From Gracilaria gracilis (Eukaryota > Rhodophyta > Florideophyceae > Gracilariales > Gracilariaceae): 64,000 bases of DNA. The notes beneath the pieces were generated by a model. That model had not been told where the DNA came from and searched no databases. It saw only the letters and a list, made by a program, of their open reading frames with translations. Shown piece after piece: positions 37,564 through 48,088 of this stretch. The stretch is taken from contig JARGSG010000204.1 of the NCBI GenBank assembly GCA_030374805.1, positions 62,001-126,000 on the forward strand, given 5' to 3'. Position 1 is the first letter of the stretch. Every line of letters starts with the position of its first letter. The position numbers were made by a program, and so were the translations under genes.

Positions 37564-39138
37564 TCAGGCCCTTTTCTTCTTTCGTGGCGTGACTATTTGT
37601 TGTCGCACAGACGATATTGTCTTACCCAAACATGACATTACTCGGTCCAGGACAATCGACGCCCCCCGGAAATATGGAAGCTGTAACCATAACACAATCG
37701 CCAGCTTTATATGATACCACAATGGAAGCCACCCGAGAGTGGCCGTAGTCGCTGTGTACCCAATCTCAATCAAATACAATATGCTCCAATACGATAACCA
37801 GTTATGACGGTATAGGCTTTTCGAATCGCGTGAATCTATCACCCCCTGTGACAGGTAGCATGGCAGAATAAATCCAACAGCTACAGTTCCTAGAAACGTG
37901 ACCATGCGCGGGGTTATCAGGAAAACGGCCCCCAATAGTGCTAATCCTGATTCAGCGACGACAGTGGAGAAATCTTCAGCATGTTCTTCATTTACAACAC
38001 CAGTGGCCACCAGAACTCTCAGAACGATGTTGAGCTTCTCCAGTCTATTTCGACCTTGCCTTCGTATTCTACTTCTTGTGGTCTTTGAGATGAGCGAATA
38101 AACTGTTTCTGCTCCTTTGGTGATATCCAGCTCTGCCCACAACAAGAAGTACAAGAGAAGGTTATCGATGTCGACAAGAAACCCTTCGAAGAGCGCTGGA
38201 CAGAAGTACCATACAAGGGAACGAGCAGACCATGTGAGCGCAAAAACAACCCAAAAACGCAATGTAGCCCGTTCCAGCGCCTCGTGCTCCTTTTCATTTT
38301 CAGGCATGTCAAAGATCGCCGATATAGAAGAAGAGCGATAGACGAAGTCATTTGAATCCAACAAGTATTGGTTGCGTCTACTGTTCGAACGGGCGGTATC
38401 TCTAGCATCATCTGGGCTTGACGCTGATGAACGGCGCCTACGTGCAGGACCTGAGGAGCGACGACGCCCACGAGATACCCTTCCACGTGCAGCGTCTGGG
38501 GCTGGGTTGCGAGTCGGAGCGGAGTCCGGAATAGTTGAGTCGGTTTCTGGCGGTGTTTCGACGTCAACGGTATATAAAAGAAGGGCAGTGCGCATTGCAG
38601 GTCGAAAACACGCCAACACGAGAAGCCTTGTCCCTTGCAAGAAATAAGACAATCGCTTTCCAATCGTGGAATGAAAAAGAAACGCGAGACAGATGAAAAT
38701 TAGGTGTGGTGTGGCGAGCGCAGCCAACTTAGACTTGGCTCGTATATCAGACAAAAACAATCGATAACTGGTCCGCACGCGGGTAGAAGTTCGCACATAA
38801 AACGAGCGCACGCGATGCAAAAAACGGAAGCGTCGTTCTAGATAGGAGATGAGGACGACAGCGATGGATATGGCAGCTTCCACCGCTAGTACGCGAGCTG
38901 GTTGGAGGCAAAACGCAAACCAGAGTTTCAGCAGCAAGCCAGCGATTGCAGGGAACAAAACGTTGTATATTTGAAGCAGAAGGGAGAGTATCGGGCGTAA
39001 GATAGCATGAAAAAGTCGGGCAATGAGGTAGAACGTTGTGAATGAAGATTGAAGTGTTTCGCGAGCAAGCGGCAAAACTTCCCGCAAATACAGCTGAGCC
39101 TGTGTGGTAAGCAACCTCGCAGCACGGACATACTCCAT
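37564..39138 (-). CDS. TB2/DP1 (REEP/HVA22) family membrane protein with extra N-terminal region
   Basis: 524 aa. Residues 424-502 are a canonical TB2/DP1 domain (FILPCYLSQGVIDSRDSKSL, YWSILYLIEIGY, LWLQLPYFRGASIVLDRVM); such proteins shape tubular ER as hairpins. Residues about 295-350 look like a decayed second copy of the same half-domain (FWVVFALTWSARSLVW, FLLWAELDITKGAETVYSLI). The first 190 residues hold further hydrophobic segments and many Arg. A linker of residues 195-260 is Ser/Arg/Pro-rich and disordered. The C terminus ends in KKKRA, near an ER di-lysine style. This is far longer than the usual 130-250 aa of the family. An ER-shaping role is inferred from the family. Confidence 0.85.
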   Translation of the reverse strand: MEYVRAARLLTTQAQLYLREVLPLARETLQSSFTTFYLIARLFHAILRPILSLLLQIYNVLFPAIAGLLLKLWFAFCLQPARVLAVEAAISIAVVLISYLERRFRFLHRVRSFYVRTSTRVRTSYRLFLSDIRAKSKLAALATPHLIFICLAFLFHSTIGKRLSYFLQGTRLLVLACFRPAMRTALLLYTVDVETPPETDSTIPDSAPTRNPAPDAARGRVSRGRRRSSGPARRRRSSASSPDDARDTARSNSRRNQYLLDSNDFVYRSSSISAIFDMPENEKEHEALERATLRFWVVFALTWSARSLVWYFCPALFEGFLVDIDNLLLYFLLWAELDITKGAETVYSLISKTTRSRIRRQGRNRLEKLNIVLRVLVATGVVNEEHAEDFSTVVAESGLALLGAVFLITPRMVTFLGTVAVGFILPCYLSQGVIDSRDSKSLYRHNWLSYWSILYLIEIGYTATTATLGWLPLWYHIKLAIVLWLQLPYFRGASIVLDRVMSCLGKTISSVRQQIVTPRKKKRA

Positions 39139-39577
39139 TGTTCAAAAGAGGCCGCTCTAGCAGAAGCCCGGACGAGTTTGTTCGTCAGGCGTAACCTCAC
39201 AGGGCGTGGAGGAGAACTTCGTGGGTATCAGCAGATAGACTGGGTGTGGATATAAGCCTGGGCTCAGGTGACTGCAGAATCCGTGGCCGTGGACGAACGG
39301 CAGGCGTTTTCGATCACAATGGAAGGGGAGCGGCATCTACAAACCAAACGAACGTTAACGACTCAACGTTTGCAGTTCGTGTATTTGAATGTTAGGCAGC
39401 AAGTGGGCCTTGCTGCAGAGGGTCCTTCAAAATTACAAAAATTAAACCCCGTGGTCTAATAATGCAGACCTTCCGCCGAAAACGCCTCCATGAAGAGCAG
39501 AATAAGATCAACTGATGATCTTCTGACCTAGAGTTTTTGCAGACAACCATTCGCTCTGTCGACGACCGTAGACATTA
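39139..39577. other. Spacer, no gene seen
   Basis: 439 bp between two minus-strand genes; presumably the promoter of the TB2/DP1 gene lies at its left edge. Confidence 0.4.
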
Positions 39578-40120
39578 TTAGTGACGAAGAAGCATTTCCA
39601 GTTCGATCCATGTGTCTTTACCATGTGAAATAGCACTTTCCCCGATTACGCTGAATCCAACCGATTCGTAGAAATGCACCAGGTACCGTTTGGATATCAG
39701 TAGGATGCGGTTGTATTGGCCAATGCGTTTTATGTTGTTCACATAAGCGCTCAACATCTGCCTACCTAATCCACGTCTCCTAAAACCGGAATCAATAACC
39801 ACGCTATGGATGCAAACCACTTTCCCAGCGGCACAGTGCTCCTTCATCATAGACTCTGTCATTCTATCAGTGCCTTCTGGAGCCGCGGTTGCAGTCACAA
39901 ACCCAATAATCTCTTTCGTTGAAGCGTTTTGTGCAATTTGGCAGAGCCCTCTGGTCACTAATGTTCGGTACTCTATAGCTTTCAAGGATGCCGCTTCATC
40001 CGAAGGGTAGCTGTTTCTCTCCAGCTCAAAAACTCTGGGAACAGCTTGTGCCTGCATAAGCTCCATCTTAAGATTTACCCCAGTGTCATTCCCGATTGAC
40101 GAGCTTGAATCTTTCAACAT
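39578..40120 (-). CDS. GNAT acetyltransferase, arylalkylamine/serotonin N-acetyltransferase-like
   Basis: 180 aa, one GNAT domain. The N-terminal FELERNSYPSDEAAS matches the start of non-vertebrate AANAT-type enzymes. The acetyl-CoA pyrophosphate loop is RRRGLGRQML, and the C-terminal YLVHFYESVGFSVIG is the GNAT motif with the active-site Tyr position. Relatives acetylate arylalkylamines (melatonin route) or polyamine-like amines. The ATG at 40118-40120 is the first; the longer frame starts at TTG. No targeting signal. The exact amine is unknown. Confidence 0.85.
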   Translation of the reverse strand: MLKDSSSSIGNDTGVNLKMELMQAQAVPRVFELERNSYPSDEAASLKAIEYRTLVTRGLCQIAQNASTKEIIGFVTATAAPEGTDRMTESMMKEHCAAGKVVCIHSVVIDSGFRRRGLGRQMLSAYVNNIKRIGQYNRILLISKRYLVHFYESVGFSVIGESAISHGKDTWIELEMLLRH

Positions 40121-40521
40121 TGTGATGTTGTTCGAAGCCTGCCTAGGGCAGCAAGCAAGGCTTCGTGACTCGCCACTCAAACTTCAGCAGGGAACCTCGA
40201 CGAACGGTGACCTCATCGTGCGAGATGTCTCGATTAATTGTCTTCGCCAAACAAATGGCATTGCAGCATGCGAGGTTTGTAATTACATGTACTGTACATA
40301 ACTTGGCAATACCAAGGGTCAAACAAACAAAATTGATGGTATTTTAGAGCTATTTTCACTTCTATTCTCAGCATGCGAGCAGGACAAAAATTCAAGAAAT
40401 CATCAATAGCTCCCGCCTTTTTTGTTCAGGGTCATCAAGCTGAACTCATTCGTGTTCGTTCATCCTTGAGATCCTGGACAATACGAATTCCACTTGCTCT
40501 CTTTTTTGCCAACACGCGTGT
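40121..40521. promoter_or_regulatory. Divergent spacer upstream of two genes
   Basis: 401 bp between the GNAT start (minus) and the basic-protein start (plus). No gene or marked motif. Confidence 0.4.
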
Positions 40522-42015
40522 ATGTTGGAGATGCCTCGGCGAAGTGCTCGACTTCAACAAGCAGAATGTAACGCACTACCAGAGCGTGCGACGAAGCGAC
40601 AACGCCATGAGAAACCCGCTACAGGAGTAAGCGCTTCGCGGACACCCCTAGCAGACTTGTCCAACTCTAATACCGATGAAACGCGCGCGAAGAGCCGGCA
40701 TCAAATACCAACCAAACAAACTCAGAAAGCTTACAAGAGAACGCGGAGCTCAAGCACAGCTGAAGCCAAACAAGAAGCAGAGTATCGCTTGGGCAGTAAG
40801 CCCATTTTGCAGGCCGAGACAGTACCCGTTACGAATCAAATGAAGCCCGAAGCTTCACGAACGAGGTCGCAAACGCGCAAAGTTCAAGAGCGTGGCGTAA
40901 AGCAAATTGGATCCCGAGCGAATTCAGAGAAGCTCTTATCACTTGCTGCCGAACAACGAAAACGAGCGCGTAAGCCGAATTCCATGCAAATGACGTCGTC
41001 GTCAAGTCCAAAACAATCAAAAGTCGATTCAACAGCACCGTCGCCTGCGCAGAAGAAATCCGGCGATCCTTCGCCGCCATCCCCAACGCATGAAAGAAAA
41101 GATGCGTCATCTGATATCCCTCTACCGCAAGCGAAAGATGGAAATCTACCGAAACCTTATCGTCAGAATTCGCCTTCACCTCCACTCTACCCTGAAGATG
41201 AAATTCGACCTGTGCCATCCCAACCGAAAGCTCTTCGACATGAAAGACGGCCAAAGCGTAATCTTCGCCCGCCCTCGCCGCCACCTTTATACCCTGAAGA
41301 TGAAATCCAGCCTTTGCCCACGAAATTGAAGAAGACCCCTTCTTATGGTACGAGAACTAAGCTTAAAGAGGTTACCAACCTAAAATACCCCGTGCCAAAG
41401 CCCCAACCCCCAAGATTAACATCTCAAATTCAGTCGGCACCGTCACACCAATCCCCCAGCTTGCCAATATCTTCAAGTCTGCTAGAACACGAAGACGAAG
41501 TTGCTAAACCTTCTTTGTTAGATGAGCCTTCAAATGCAGAGCGTGACACACAGTCAACACCAAGAAGCCGCATTGTGAGGCAGTCTTCTGGCACTCCCAG
41601 TAGTGAACAGCTGCTTCAGAAAGACCCAAGCGCGGACTTAGCACCCCGGACGCAGACGCCTGGGTTCCGTTCCGAGTTAGAGACGCGATCAATCTACAAG
41701 TCTCAAATTGGCTCCAAAGCTGCAGCCCCGATACATACGTATAGCAAACGGCGGCAGAATAACCAGAATTTGGCTCTTCCATCGAGAAAATCGCTCGGGG
41801 TGCGTTCAAGGACTTCCAGTGGGGAAAGCCCGGATTCGAAAGACAGCATAGCATACGATTCACAGAGTGATCAATCGGACAATGATGATGAATCAGAAGA
41901 TTCAGAACCTGAAAAATCCGACCGTGAGGATCCCGCACTCGTTTCTTTCATCGGGCAGCAACGGAAGCTTTGGGATGAGATTGATGGTATTGACCTGGAG
42001 GAAGACCTATTCTAG
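40522..42015 (+). CDS. Basic Ser/Pro-rich nuclear-type protein, sororin-like ends (tentative)
   Basis: 497 aa, almost wholly disordered, rich in Ser, Pro, Lys and Arg. The N terminus has MPRRSARLQ and, at about residue 47, TPLADLSNSN, a motif seen in several cohesion and cell-cycle proteins. The last 25 residues are acidic with SFIGQQRKLWDEIDGIDLEE, recalling the short C-terminal domain by which sororin contacts cohesin. Residues about 213-270 repeat PPLYPEDEI twice, about 40 residues apart, each followed by a basic stretch. Many SP/TP sites suggest CDK phosphorylation. Sororin identity is an inference from end motifs only. A generic chromatin-bound protein is the alternative. Confidence 0.6.
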   Translation: MLEMPRRSARLQQAECNALPERATKRQRHEKPATGVSASRTPLADLSNSNTDETRAKSRHQIPTKQTQKAYKRTRSSSTAEAKQEAEYRLGSKPILQAETVPVTNQMKPEASRTRSQTRKVQERGVKQIGSRANSEKLLSLAAEQRKRARKPNSMQMTSSSSPKQSKVDSTAPSPAQKKSGDPSPPSPTHERKDASSDIPLPQAKDGNLPKPYRQNSPSPPLYPEDEIRPVPSQPKALRHERRPKRNLRPPSPPPLYPEDEIQPLPTKLKKTPSYGTRTKLKEVTNLKYPVPKPQPPRLTSQIQSAPSHQSPSLPISSSLLEHEDEVAKPSLLDEPSNAERDTQSTPRSRIVRQSSGTPSSEQLLQKDPSADLAPRTQTPGFRSELETRSIYKSQIGSKAAAPIHTYSKRRQNNQNLALPSRKSLGVRSRTSSGESPDSKDSIAYDSQSDQSDNDDESEDSEPEKSDREDPALVSFIGQQRKLWDEIDGIDLEEDLF

Positions 42016-42923
42016 GTGACAGACATGAGTATTCCCAGCGTATCTATCTATGTCGACCATCGACTCGCAGATCGGATCTTTCTTCTGCTAATCTTGCGCC
42101 ATCTGAACGCAGAACGCGGAACATTTTTTTTGGCTTCAGAATGTAAACTTGACTTCTGCCCTGCGGCAAGTCAAAGTACTTTTACCCTGCGTTTCACGGC
42201 GTCTCCGAAGTCCTTGATTTTGGGAGAAACTCGTGACAAAGGTATACCTCAGTATGGGAGGCCAGAGTAGAAATGTCATTTGCAATTGAAACTGATGTTC
42301 ACAGTGAAAGAGAAGAGTGGAGGTCGCCAACTGTCTAAATGTAGCTTTATCGAATATCGATTGCGGTCGGACCTGGACTGGCGAAGGTATTACCAAGGGT
42401 ACGCTAGTTAATGACATTCACAACAAATCACGCAGAAGCGAAATAACTTGCCTTTAGTGCTCAAGAATTCGTTTCCTCAGGTGATATGCATGCATATGTA
42501 TGCTCCGCTACACGGGAAGGATGGCATAGCTTGATTGCCTTGTCCGATCCCGAAACGTAATCTTGTATAGTGCATAAGGACGACGCGGTCCTGTCCGCGG
42601 AGAGGATCCGGGATCCCTGGTGCTTCAACAGTCAAAGAGCGCTTTTAAACTCTAATTTGGATAACTGCTCTACTGTATCCTCCTTGCCTTTCGCATAGAT
42701 ACGATCTCCCAGTTTTTATACGCCTTTGTGACGTGGATCACGATCAATGTAAAACATCATACTTTCGAATAGTAAGGTTATGCGAAGGACGCCCGTTGTC
42801 TGCGATGAAAATCTGCCATTGAACGCTTCCATTGACTGCGCTACCCGACTCTCTGGAGCAAAGAAGAGTTTATTGTACAGCTGCCCGTTCCGATAACAAG
42901 CCCTGCGCGTCAGTCATTGTCAG
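42016..42923. other. Intergenic region, no gene seen
   Basis: 908 bp. Frames are short and lack family features. Confidence 0.45.
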
Positions 42924-43406
42924 ATGTTCAGTCCGTGGATGACTTTCGTCCCCGCGGATAAGGATTTCCCGAGAAGAACAAACCGGCTGGCTTTCTTGTC
43001 CCCAATATGTCGTATCCCTGGTCCTAGACAAGGTAGAGATGTGCGCATGTGTGTGGTGGTTCGGGAGCGTTTGCCTCGAAGTTTGCTCTGGCAAGTAGTT
43101 CGTGTCAAAAGTGACGAGGGTCGTCATGTTGTGAAAGTGGGAAAAGGAGAAGGGCGATCAGCGTTTGTTTCCAAAGACTATCACAGTGTAACGGAAAGTC
43201 TGAAACGAAAGCGGCTGTCAAAAGCATTGCGGTGCTCCGTGCCAGAACATATTGGTGAAGAGCTTCAGAAGCTTGCAAGAAAATGGGATACCGTTCCGCT
43301 ATGTGAGCGAGGTTTGGTGTATGCGGAAGTGTATGGGACCGAAGGGACGTATGCAGCCGTGGATGAAGTTCAAGGACCATGTCCACTTACTCTTGATCCT
43401 CTCTGA
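42924..43406 (+). CDS. YlxR (DUF448) family nucleic-acid-binding protein, probably plastid
   Basis: 160 aa. Residues about 40-115 match the bacterial YlxR/DUF448 fold: VRMCVVVRERLPRSLLWQVV, an acidic turn, GEGRSAFVSKDYHSV, then LKRKRLSKALRCSVP. In bacteria ylxR sits between nusA and infB and its product binds RNA or DNA. Plant plastids keep nuclear copies. Of the family Cys residues only the first is retained (MCVVV in place of C-x2-C). The leader MFSPWMTFVP...RRTNRL has early Phe residues and fits a transit peptide. The last 45 residues are not conserved in my view. Confidence 0.72.
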   Translation: MFSPWMTFVPADKDFPRRTNRLAFLSPICRIPGPRQGRDVRMCVVVRERLPRSLLWQVVRVKSDEGRHVVKVGKGEGRSAFVSKDYHSVTESLKRKRLSKALRCSVPEHIGEELQKLARKWDTVPLCERGLVYAEVYGTEGTYAAVDEVQGPCPLTLDPL

Positions 43407-44828
43407 TATTGTGAGTGACCAGTTCTGGAAGAGGAGACTATATGTGTAGCCAACGAAATGTCTGAGATCGTAGGCTTCACACCGAGGACTTGAAAGGCTG
43501 CGCAATGGGATATGGGATGCTACAGGGTGTTATCTCAAGCTTCTCAAAGCGGTTGTTTCTTTCTTCTTTACTGTGGTCAACCTCCCCTGATTCCGAGGCG
43601 GCAGGAGAGCTATCTACAGATCGCATCTAAAGGTAGTTCTCTCTCTTGAAGAAAGCCAAAAAGCGTAACGGCCACTAAAAAGCAGTTGTTTGGAATTATA
43701 GCGTCTTCTTTGAGGTATTCTGATGGTTTTATAGTGGTGTTCACTCATATACGTATAACAAAATACCTACCCTTGGCACAGGAGGAAGCTTCGGCATACT
43801 ATCAAAGGTTTGATTGCTCACTCAAAGGCAAACCGACATTGTAGACAACCTTGCAAAATTGTGTGAGAACTTCTTTCGAGAGGGAAGTTCTCAAACCCAT
43901 TAATTTGCTAGCCAGGCTCTACTCAACATGATTTGGCAGAAGGAGCTGCATTGGATGCTGGAGCTTCTCTGAGTTAGTCTGTTGGAGGCAGGTCGCAAAC
44001 CAGTACCCGAGCTCATCCTCAGCTAGCAAGTGCTGTAGTGCAGGTGCTGTACTACGAGAACGGCAAGAACATAAAGACGCCGATTAAAGACTTACTACGT
44101 CTACTGCAATAGCTGATGCTTCTTCTGGAGAGCTGCCGCTGTAACCTAGCCGCCTGAAGACACCTGCGGTGACCTTCATACATTCAGAGGACTATTGGTG
44201 GTAACAGCCTCTTATGGATGCCTGTCATCATGATGGAGAAGAACGTATTGAAATCCATCATGAAAGTCGCAAAGCCTTACGGTGTCCTGAATGACTCTGC
44301 TTCCCTCAAGGAAGCCACAAACTTGTTCTGTTGGCGTTTGCAAGATCGGCGAAAGAAGTGGGCACCTCCTCACCACTCTCGTTCCCCCTGAGCCTTGCCC
44401 TTCGCGTGAGAATTCTGAAATCCACGAAGCTGCCTCACAGCAAGGCCCACAGTAGATACTGAAAGAGGAAAGCCGAGTAAAGAGAGGCATGGCGCTAACA
44501 AGGCAGTCAACAAGGACGCTGATGATGTACAGATATCGAACCAATTTGTTACTTTTTTTTTTATGATGATGACGTTTATGAAGATGTTTGCTCTTCATGA
44601 ATGGTACCAGAGAAAAGAGAAGAGTCAAAAACTAAGCGGAGGCCTTGTATGATACCATACCAAATACATCGCGAGAAGAGCAACACACCATCACAACAAG
44701 TGCGCGACAGCAAGACGAAGCCTCATATCAAGCCGTCAGCAGTAGAAAAAACTATAAGTGGCAAAAAGCCGAAAACAGACCAAACATACACGACCACACA
44801 CAACCTCAAGCTACTTCTGCACCAATGG
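43407..44828. other. Intergenic region with a LINE-like 3' fragment
   Basis: 1.4 kb with no gene, apart from the short retroelement end at 43561-43677. Confidence 0.45.
43561..43677 (-). mobile_element. 5'-truncated copy of the same LINE-like element
   Basis: The minus strand codes the last 15 residues WPLRFLAFFKRENYL and stop (43627-43674). They are nearly identical to the end of the fragment at 30.4 kb, and are followed by CTCCTGCCGCCTCGGAATCAGGGG-like 3' flank and TAAAGAAGAAAG. Homology stops abruptly just upstream of the Trp codon (a TAG precedes it), as expected of a 5'-truncated retrotransposed copy. Confidence 0.8.
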
Positions 44829-46364
44829 TTATAGCTTAAACAATGCTTCGATGTTTCGGAGCGTTTGAGTCCTTTCCTCCATATCATCAAGACCTCGAAG
44901 ATGAACCATAGGTGAATGCAGCATCTTATTGATAATACCCTTTGAAAGTTGCTCCACAGCCTTCCTCTCACTAGAAGATAGAGATGCTAGCTTGCCCCGA
45001 ACACGCTCCATTTCGTCTTGCCTAATGCTTTCCGCACGCTGCTGAAGTTTGGAAATGGCTGGGATGCAGCCTAGAGAGTTGTGCCAATTATTGAAAGTAG
45101 TCTGTTCCTCCCTCAAAACGCCCTCAGCCTCCAGCATCAAGAATCGTCTCTTGGCCTGATTCTTGGCCACGACAGCCTTCAAATCGTCAACATTGTACGA
45201 CAACACTCCTTCCATGCCATTGACATCGTTGCTGACATTCCGCGGGACAGAAATATCAATGAGCATGTGTCGGCCATTCTTGTCGAAGCACTCGTCAAGC
45301 AGAGCTCTTGTAACAATAGGTTCCGGGGCAGCAGTAGATGCGAATATGATATCACTCTGAGCAAGAACATCAAGCAGAGATCCCCATACCTTGACCTTGA
45401 CATCTGACCCATGGAACATCTTGACAAGCTCCTCTGCACGCTCCATTGAGCGATTGACAATGGTGATATCAGTGACGTTTCTCGAGAGCAGATGTTGCAC
45501 AAGCAGACGCGACATCTTGCCGGCACCCATGATGCAAACACGGGCATGCTGGAGAGGGACATGTACGTCCTGCACGCTCTTCATCTCCGCGAGTTCAACG
45601 GCAGCACTGGAAATAGACACGGCACCCTTGGCAATTCCGGTCTCCGATCGCACGCGCTTACCGGCAGAGACAGCAATATTTAACAGGCGGGAAAGAATCT
45701 TTCCAGCAAAGCCACCCTTCTCACTGGCCAGTTCGTAGCACTTTTTCACTTGAGAAAGAATCTGACCCTCGCCAATAACAAGCGAGTCAAGGCCGGCAGA
45801 GACTCGGAACAGATGCCAGGTAGCCTCATCCTCAGTGAGCATGAAAAGATGCTTGCGCAGCTGACCGACAGCCAGTCCGCTGCGAGATGAGAGGTGTGCA
45901 ATAACCTCCTGAATGGCCTGGAAGGGGTGATCAGAAACAATGTAGACTTCAAAACGGTTGCAAGTAGACAAAACAGCGGCCTCTGACACGGCAGACAAGG
46001 AGCAGAGGCGACCGGCAGCAGACTGCCATTCAGCTTCCGGGATGGAGAGCTTCTCGCGAACATCGACGGTTGCAGTGTGGTGGGAAAGGCCCATGACAAC
46101 GACCTTGCCCAATGAGGCGGCAGAGCGCTTCTTCTCCTTGGGCTTTGCCGATTGGGTGGAGGCGGCGGTGGTTCGCTTGGCGGCACGATCATCCGGGTTG
46201 GTGGGTGAGGAATGCGACCCGGACTTGACGGCGGCCTGGGCGGCCCTCCATGAGCGGGCGCCGACCAGAACAGTGCGGCGAATTGGACGGCTGGTGTTGA
46301 GGGATCGCGAGGTGGTGAACGACGAAGCCGTCAATAGCGGCGCGACAAAAGTGGGGGCATCCAT
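44829..46364 (-). CDS. HEMA: Glutamyl-tRNA reductase, plastid
   Basis: 511 aa. The enzyme reduces glutamyl-tRNA(Glu) to glutamate-1-semialdehyde, the first committed step of tetrapyrrole (chlorophyll, haem, bilin) synthesis. Residues 1-85 form a Ser/Thr/Arg/Ala-rich leader with Phe6 (MDAPTFVAPLL), a plastid transit peptide. Then come VMGLSHHTATVDVRE, the nucleophilic Cys135 in LSTCNRFEVY, GLDSLVIGEGQILSQVK, the NADPH-binding segment IMGAGKMSRL, STAAPEPIV, LIDISVPRNV, and the C-terminal dimerisation helices ending RGLDDMEERTQTL. Length and motifs are normal and intact. Regulation by haem or FLU-type proteins is known for plants but cannot be seen here. Confidence 0.97.
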   Translation of the reverse strand: MDAPTFVAPLLTASSFTTSRSLNTSRPIRRTVLVGARSWRAAQAAVKSGSHSSPTNPDDRAAKRTTAASTQSAKPKEKKRSAASLGKVVVMGLSHHTATVDVREKLSIPEAEWQSAAGRLCSLSAVSEAAVLSTCNRFEVYIVSDHPFQAIQEVIAHLSSRSGLAVGQLRKHLFMLTEDEATWHLFRVSAGLDSLVIGEGQILSQVKKCYELASEKGGFAGKILSRLLNIAVSAGKRVRSETGIAKGAVSISSAAVELAEMKSVQDVHVPLQHARVCIMGAGKMSRLLVQHLLSRNVTDITIVNRSMERAEELVKMFHGSDVKVKVWGSLLDVLAQSDIIFASTAAPEPIVTRALLDECFDKNGRHMLIDISVPRNVSNDVNGMEGVLSYNVDDLKAVVAKNQAKRRFLMLEAEGVLREEQTTFNNWHNSLGCIPAISKLQQRAESIRQDEMERVRGKLASLSSSERKAVEQLSKGIINKMLHSPMVHLRGLDDMEERTQTLRNIEALFKL

Positions 46365-48088
46365 GTGTGGTGGCGACGGTGGTCAAGGTACAAGACAAGC
46401 AAAACTGAAGACGCGATAAACAGCGGCAGGAGCGGATGGGCGTCTGAAACAAAAGTGCGTCGACACAACTCGGGGCACTTGAAGAAGACGAGGCCGTGCA
46501 GCAATCACGCGCGCGCGTCAATAAACAAATGCACACGACACACGAGGTGGGGGGGGAGCGCCTCGAATGGTGCGGCGCACAAGTGCCCGCGCGGCGAGGA
46601 CAGCGCGAGCAGCGCGAGGGTAAAAGGAGCGACGGGGCGATTGGCAACTTGCGCGGCGCGACGCGCCGAACAGACGCGCGCGCAGCCACTCACACGTCGC
46701 CAGCTGGGCGGCGAGAGGCGGATCTTTTGTGCTCGACTGTGCTGTGTGTGCTGCTGCGCTGCGCGCCCGCGCGAGCTGCGTGGCGCTTGTTGCGCATTGG
46801 CTGCCACGCACGCCGCGCCGCTGTACACGCGGCCGCCTGTGTTGCTGGGGTTTTCGCGACGCTGCGCGTGCGTGGCGCTCCGGCGCGCTGCGCTGCCGGA
46901 CGCGCTGCGCTGCCGGACGCGCTGCGCGCGCTGGTCGCCAAGGTGGCGCCGCCCTTGCGTGGGCGCCAACGAGATCTGTGGCTCGGGCGACTGCCGTTGG
47001 CCGTTGGTACATACATATACATGTAGCTCTATCTACAGGAAAGAGTTACTTGTTGGGCCACGCAGTAACTCTTATCTATCGGTGTGGTGAAGAATACTGA
47101 CCTTGCCTCGTCTTTACTTCCCTCATTGTTAGCTGTGTGCCAGCTCGCTTACGTCCGTGCCAACGCTGCACCATGCAAGCAACCCCACTCCGCTTCTCAC
47201 ATGCACTGTTATGTCGCTCGTGCCCAGTACAGTACAGTACGAGAGCCCTACCTCGCCCTGCCACGGGGCCACATCGTGATGATGCTCACAAGCGACGTCT
47301 GACAAAGGGCTAACAGGAAATGCCAAAGTACAAGGTATCGAGATCGATCTAATTTAACTTGCCAACACTGCGATTGTTTGCCATCATAAGTTGAATTGCT
47401 GGCCGTCCACCCGTCCATTCTGCGTTGCCACGCTCCTACAAGTGCATGCAACACCAATGGTAAGTTACCGAAGGTAAAGTCCTGCTTCGAGCTCGAACTA
47501 CTCACCGCCACTGTCGCCTTCAGTGTCGTCACACGTCATATTCGGCCACAGCCACTGTCCCGCAATCACCTCACGTTACGCCGCGCCCATCTACAGTACG
47601 CGTCCGCTAGCCAGAACGCTTGGAGGACAGTTAACTTTGCGATTACTTCCGACTGATGCAACTCGTAGTCCATCACACGAACGCAGTTTTTTCTCAGCAG
47701 CGTCAGCAATCAAACCGCCACCCCCCAGCAACAACAGCTCCCTGTGCTACTACAAGGGTACTCGAAATACGAGAGACAGCGGAGGGAAGCGTTCGCTGAC
47801 AGCCGTCTACCACTGATGTTTGTCGCCGCTCAAAACATACATATCCTATATGTTATGCACGTGTTTCCGTTATGCGGCGTTACGAACCCTAGCCCACATT
47901 CGTCATTTCATCATCCAGTCCGGACCACGCCGGCCAAGCCCATTCCCTCAAACCAGATAGCAACCAAACAGCTTACTGTCTCTATGATATTCCTTCATTG
48001 CTTTACAAGCAGTTAAGCCGCCACCGTGTCTTCAATATTAGTCTATACAACACTGTTATGGATGTCTCTTGCAAACCCAACCCCATCG
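46365..48088. promoter_or_regulatory. GluTR upstream region and spacer
   Basis: The first 650 bp are extremely CpG-rich; the long frames there on all strands are composition artefacts. From 47.0 to 48.1 kb composition is ordinary and no gene is seen. A GTACAGTACAGTAC run lies near 47227. Confidence 0.45.
46885..46927 (+). repeat. 17-bp tandem repeat, 2.5 copies
   Basis: The unit GCGCTGCGCTGCCGGAC is repeated perfectly at 46885-46901 and 46902-46918, and partly to 46927, in the CpG-rich leader region upstream of GluTR. Confidence 0.9.

Noticed and set aside
46365-47022. Many long frames on all strands upstream of GluTR
   Set aside because: The sequence is so CpG-rich that stops are rare. The frames are Ala/Arg/Cys-rich, mutually overlapping and unlike any protein.
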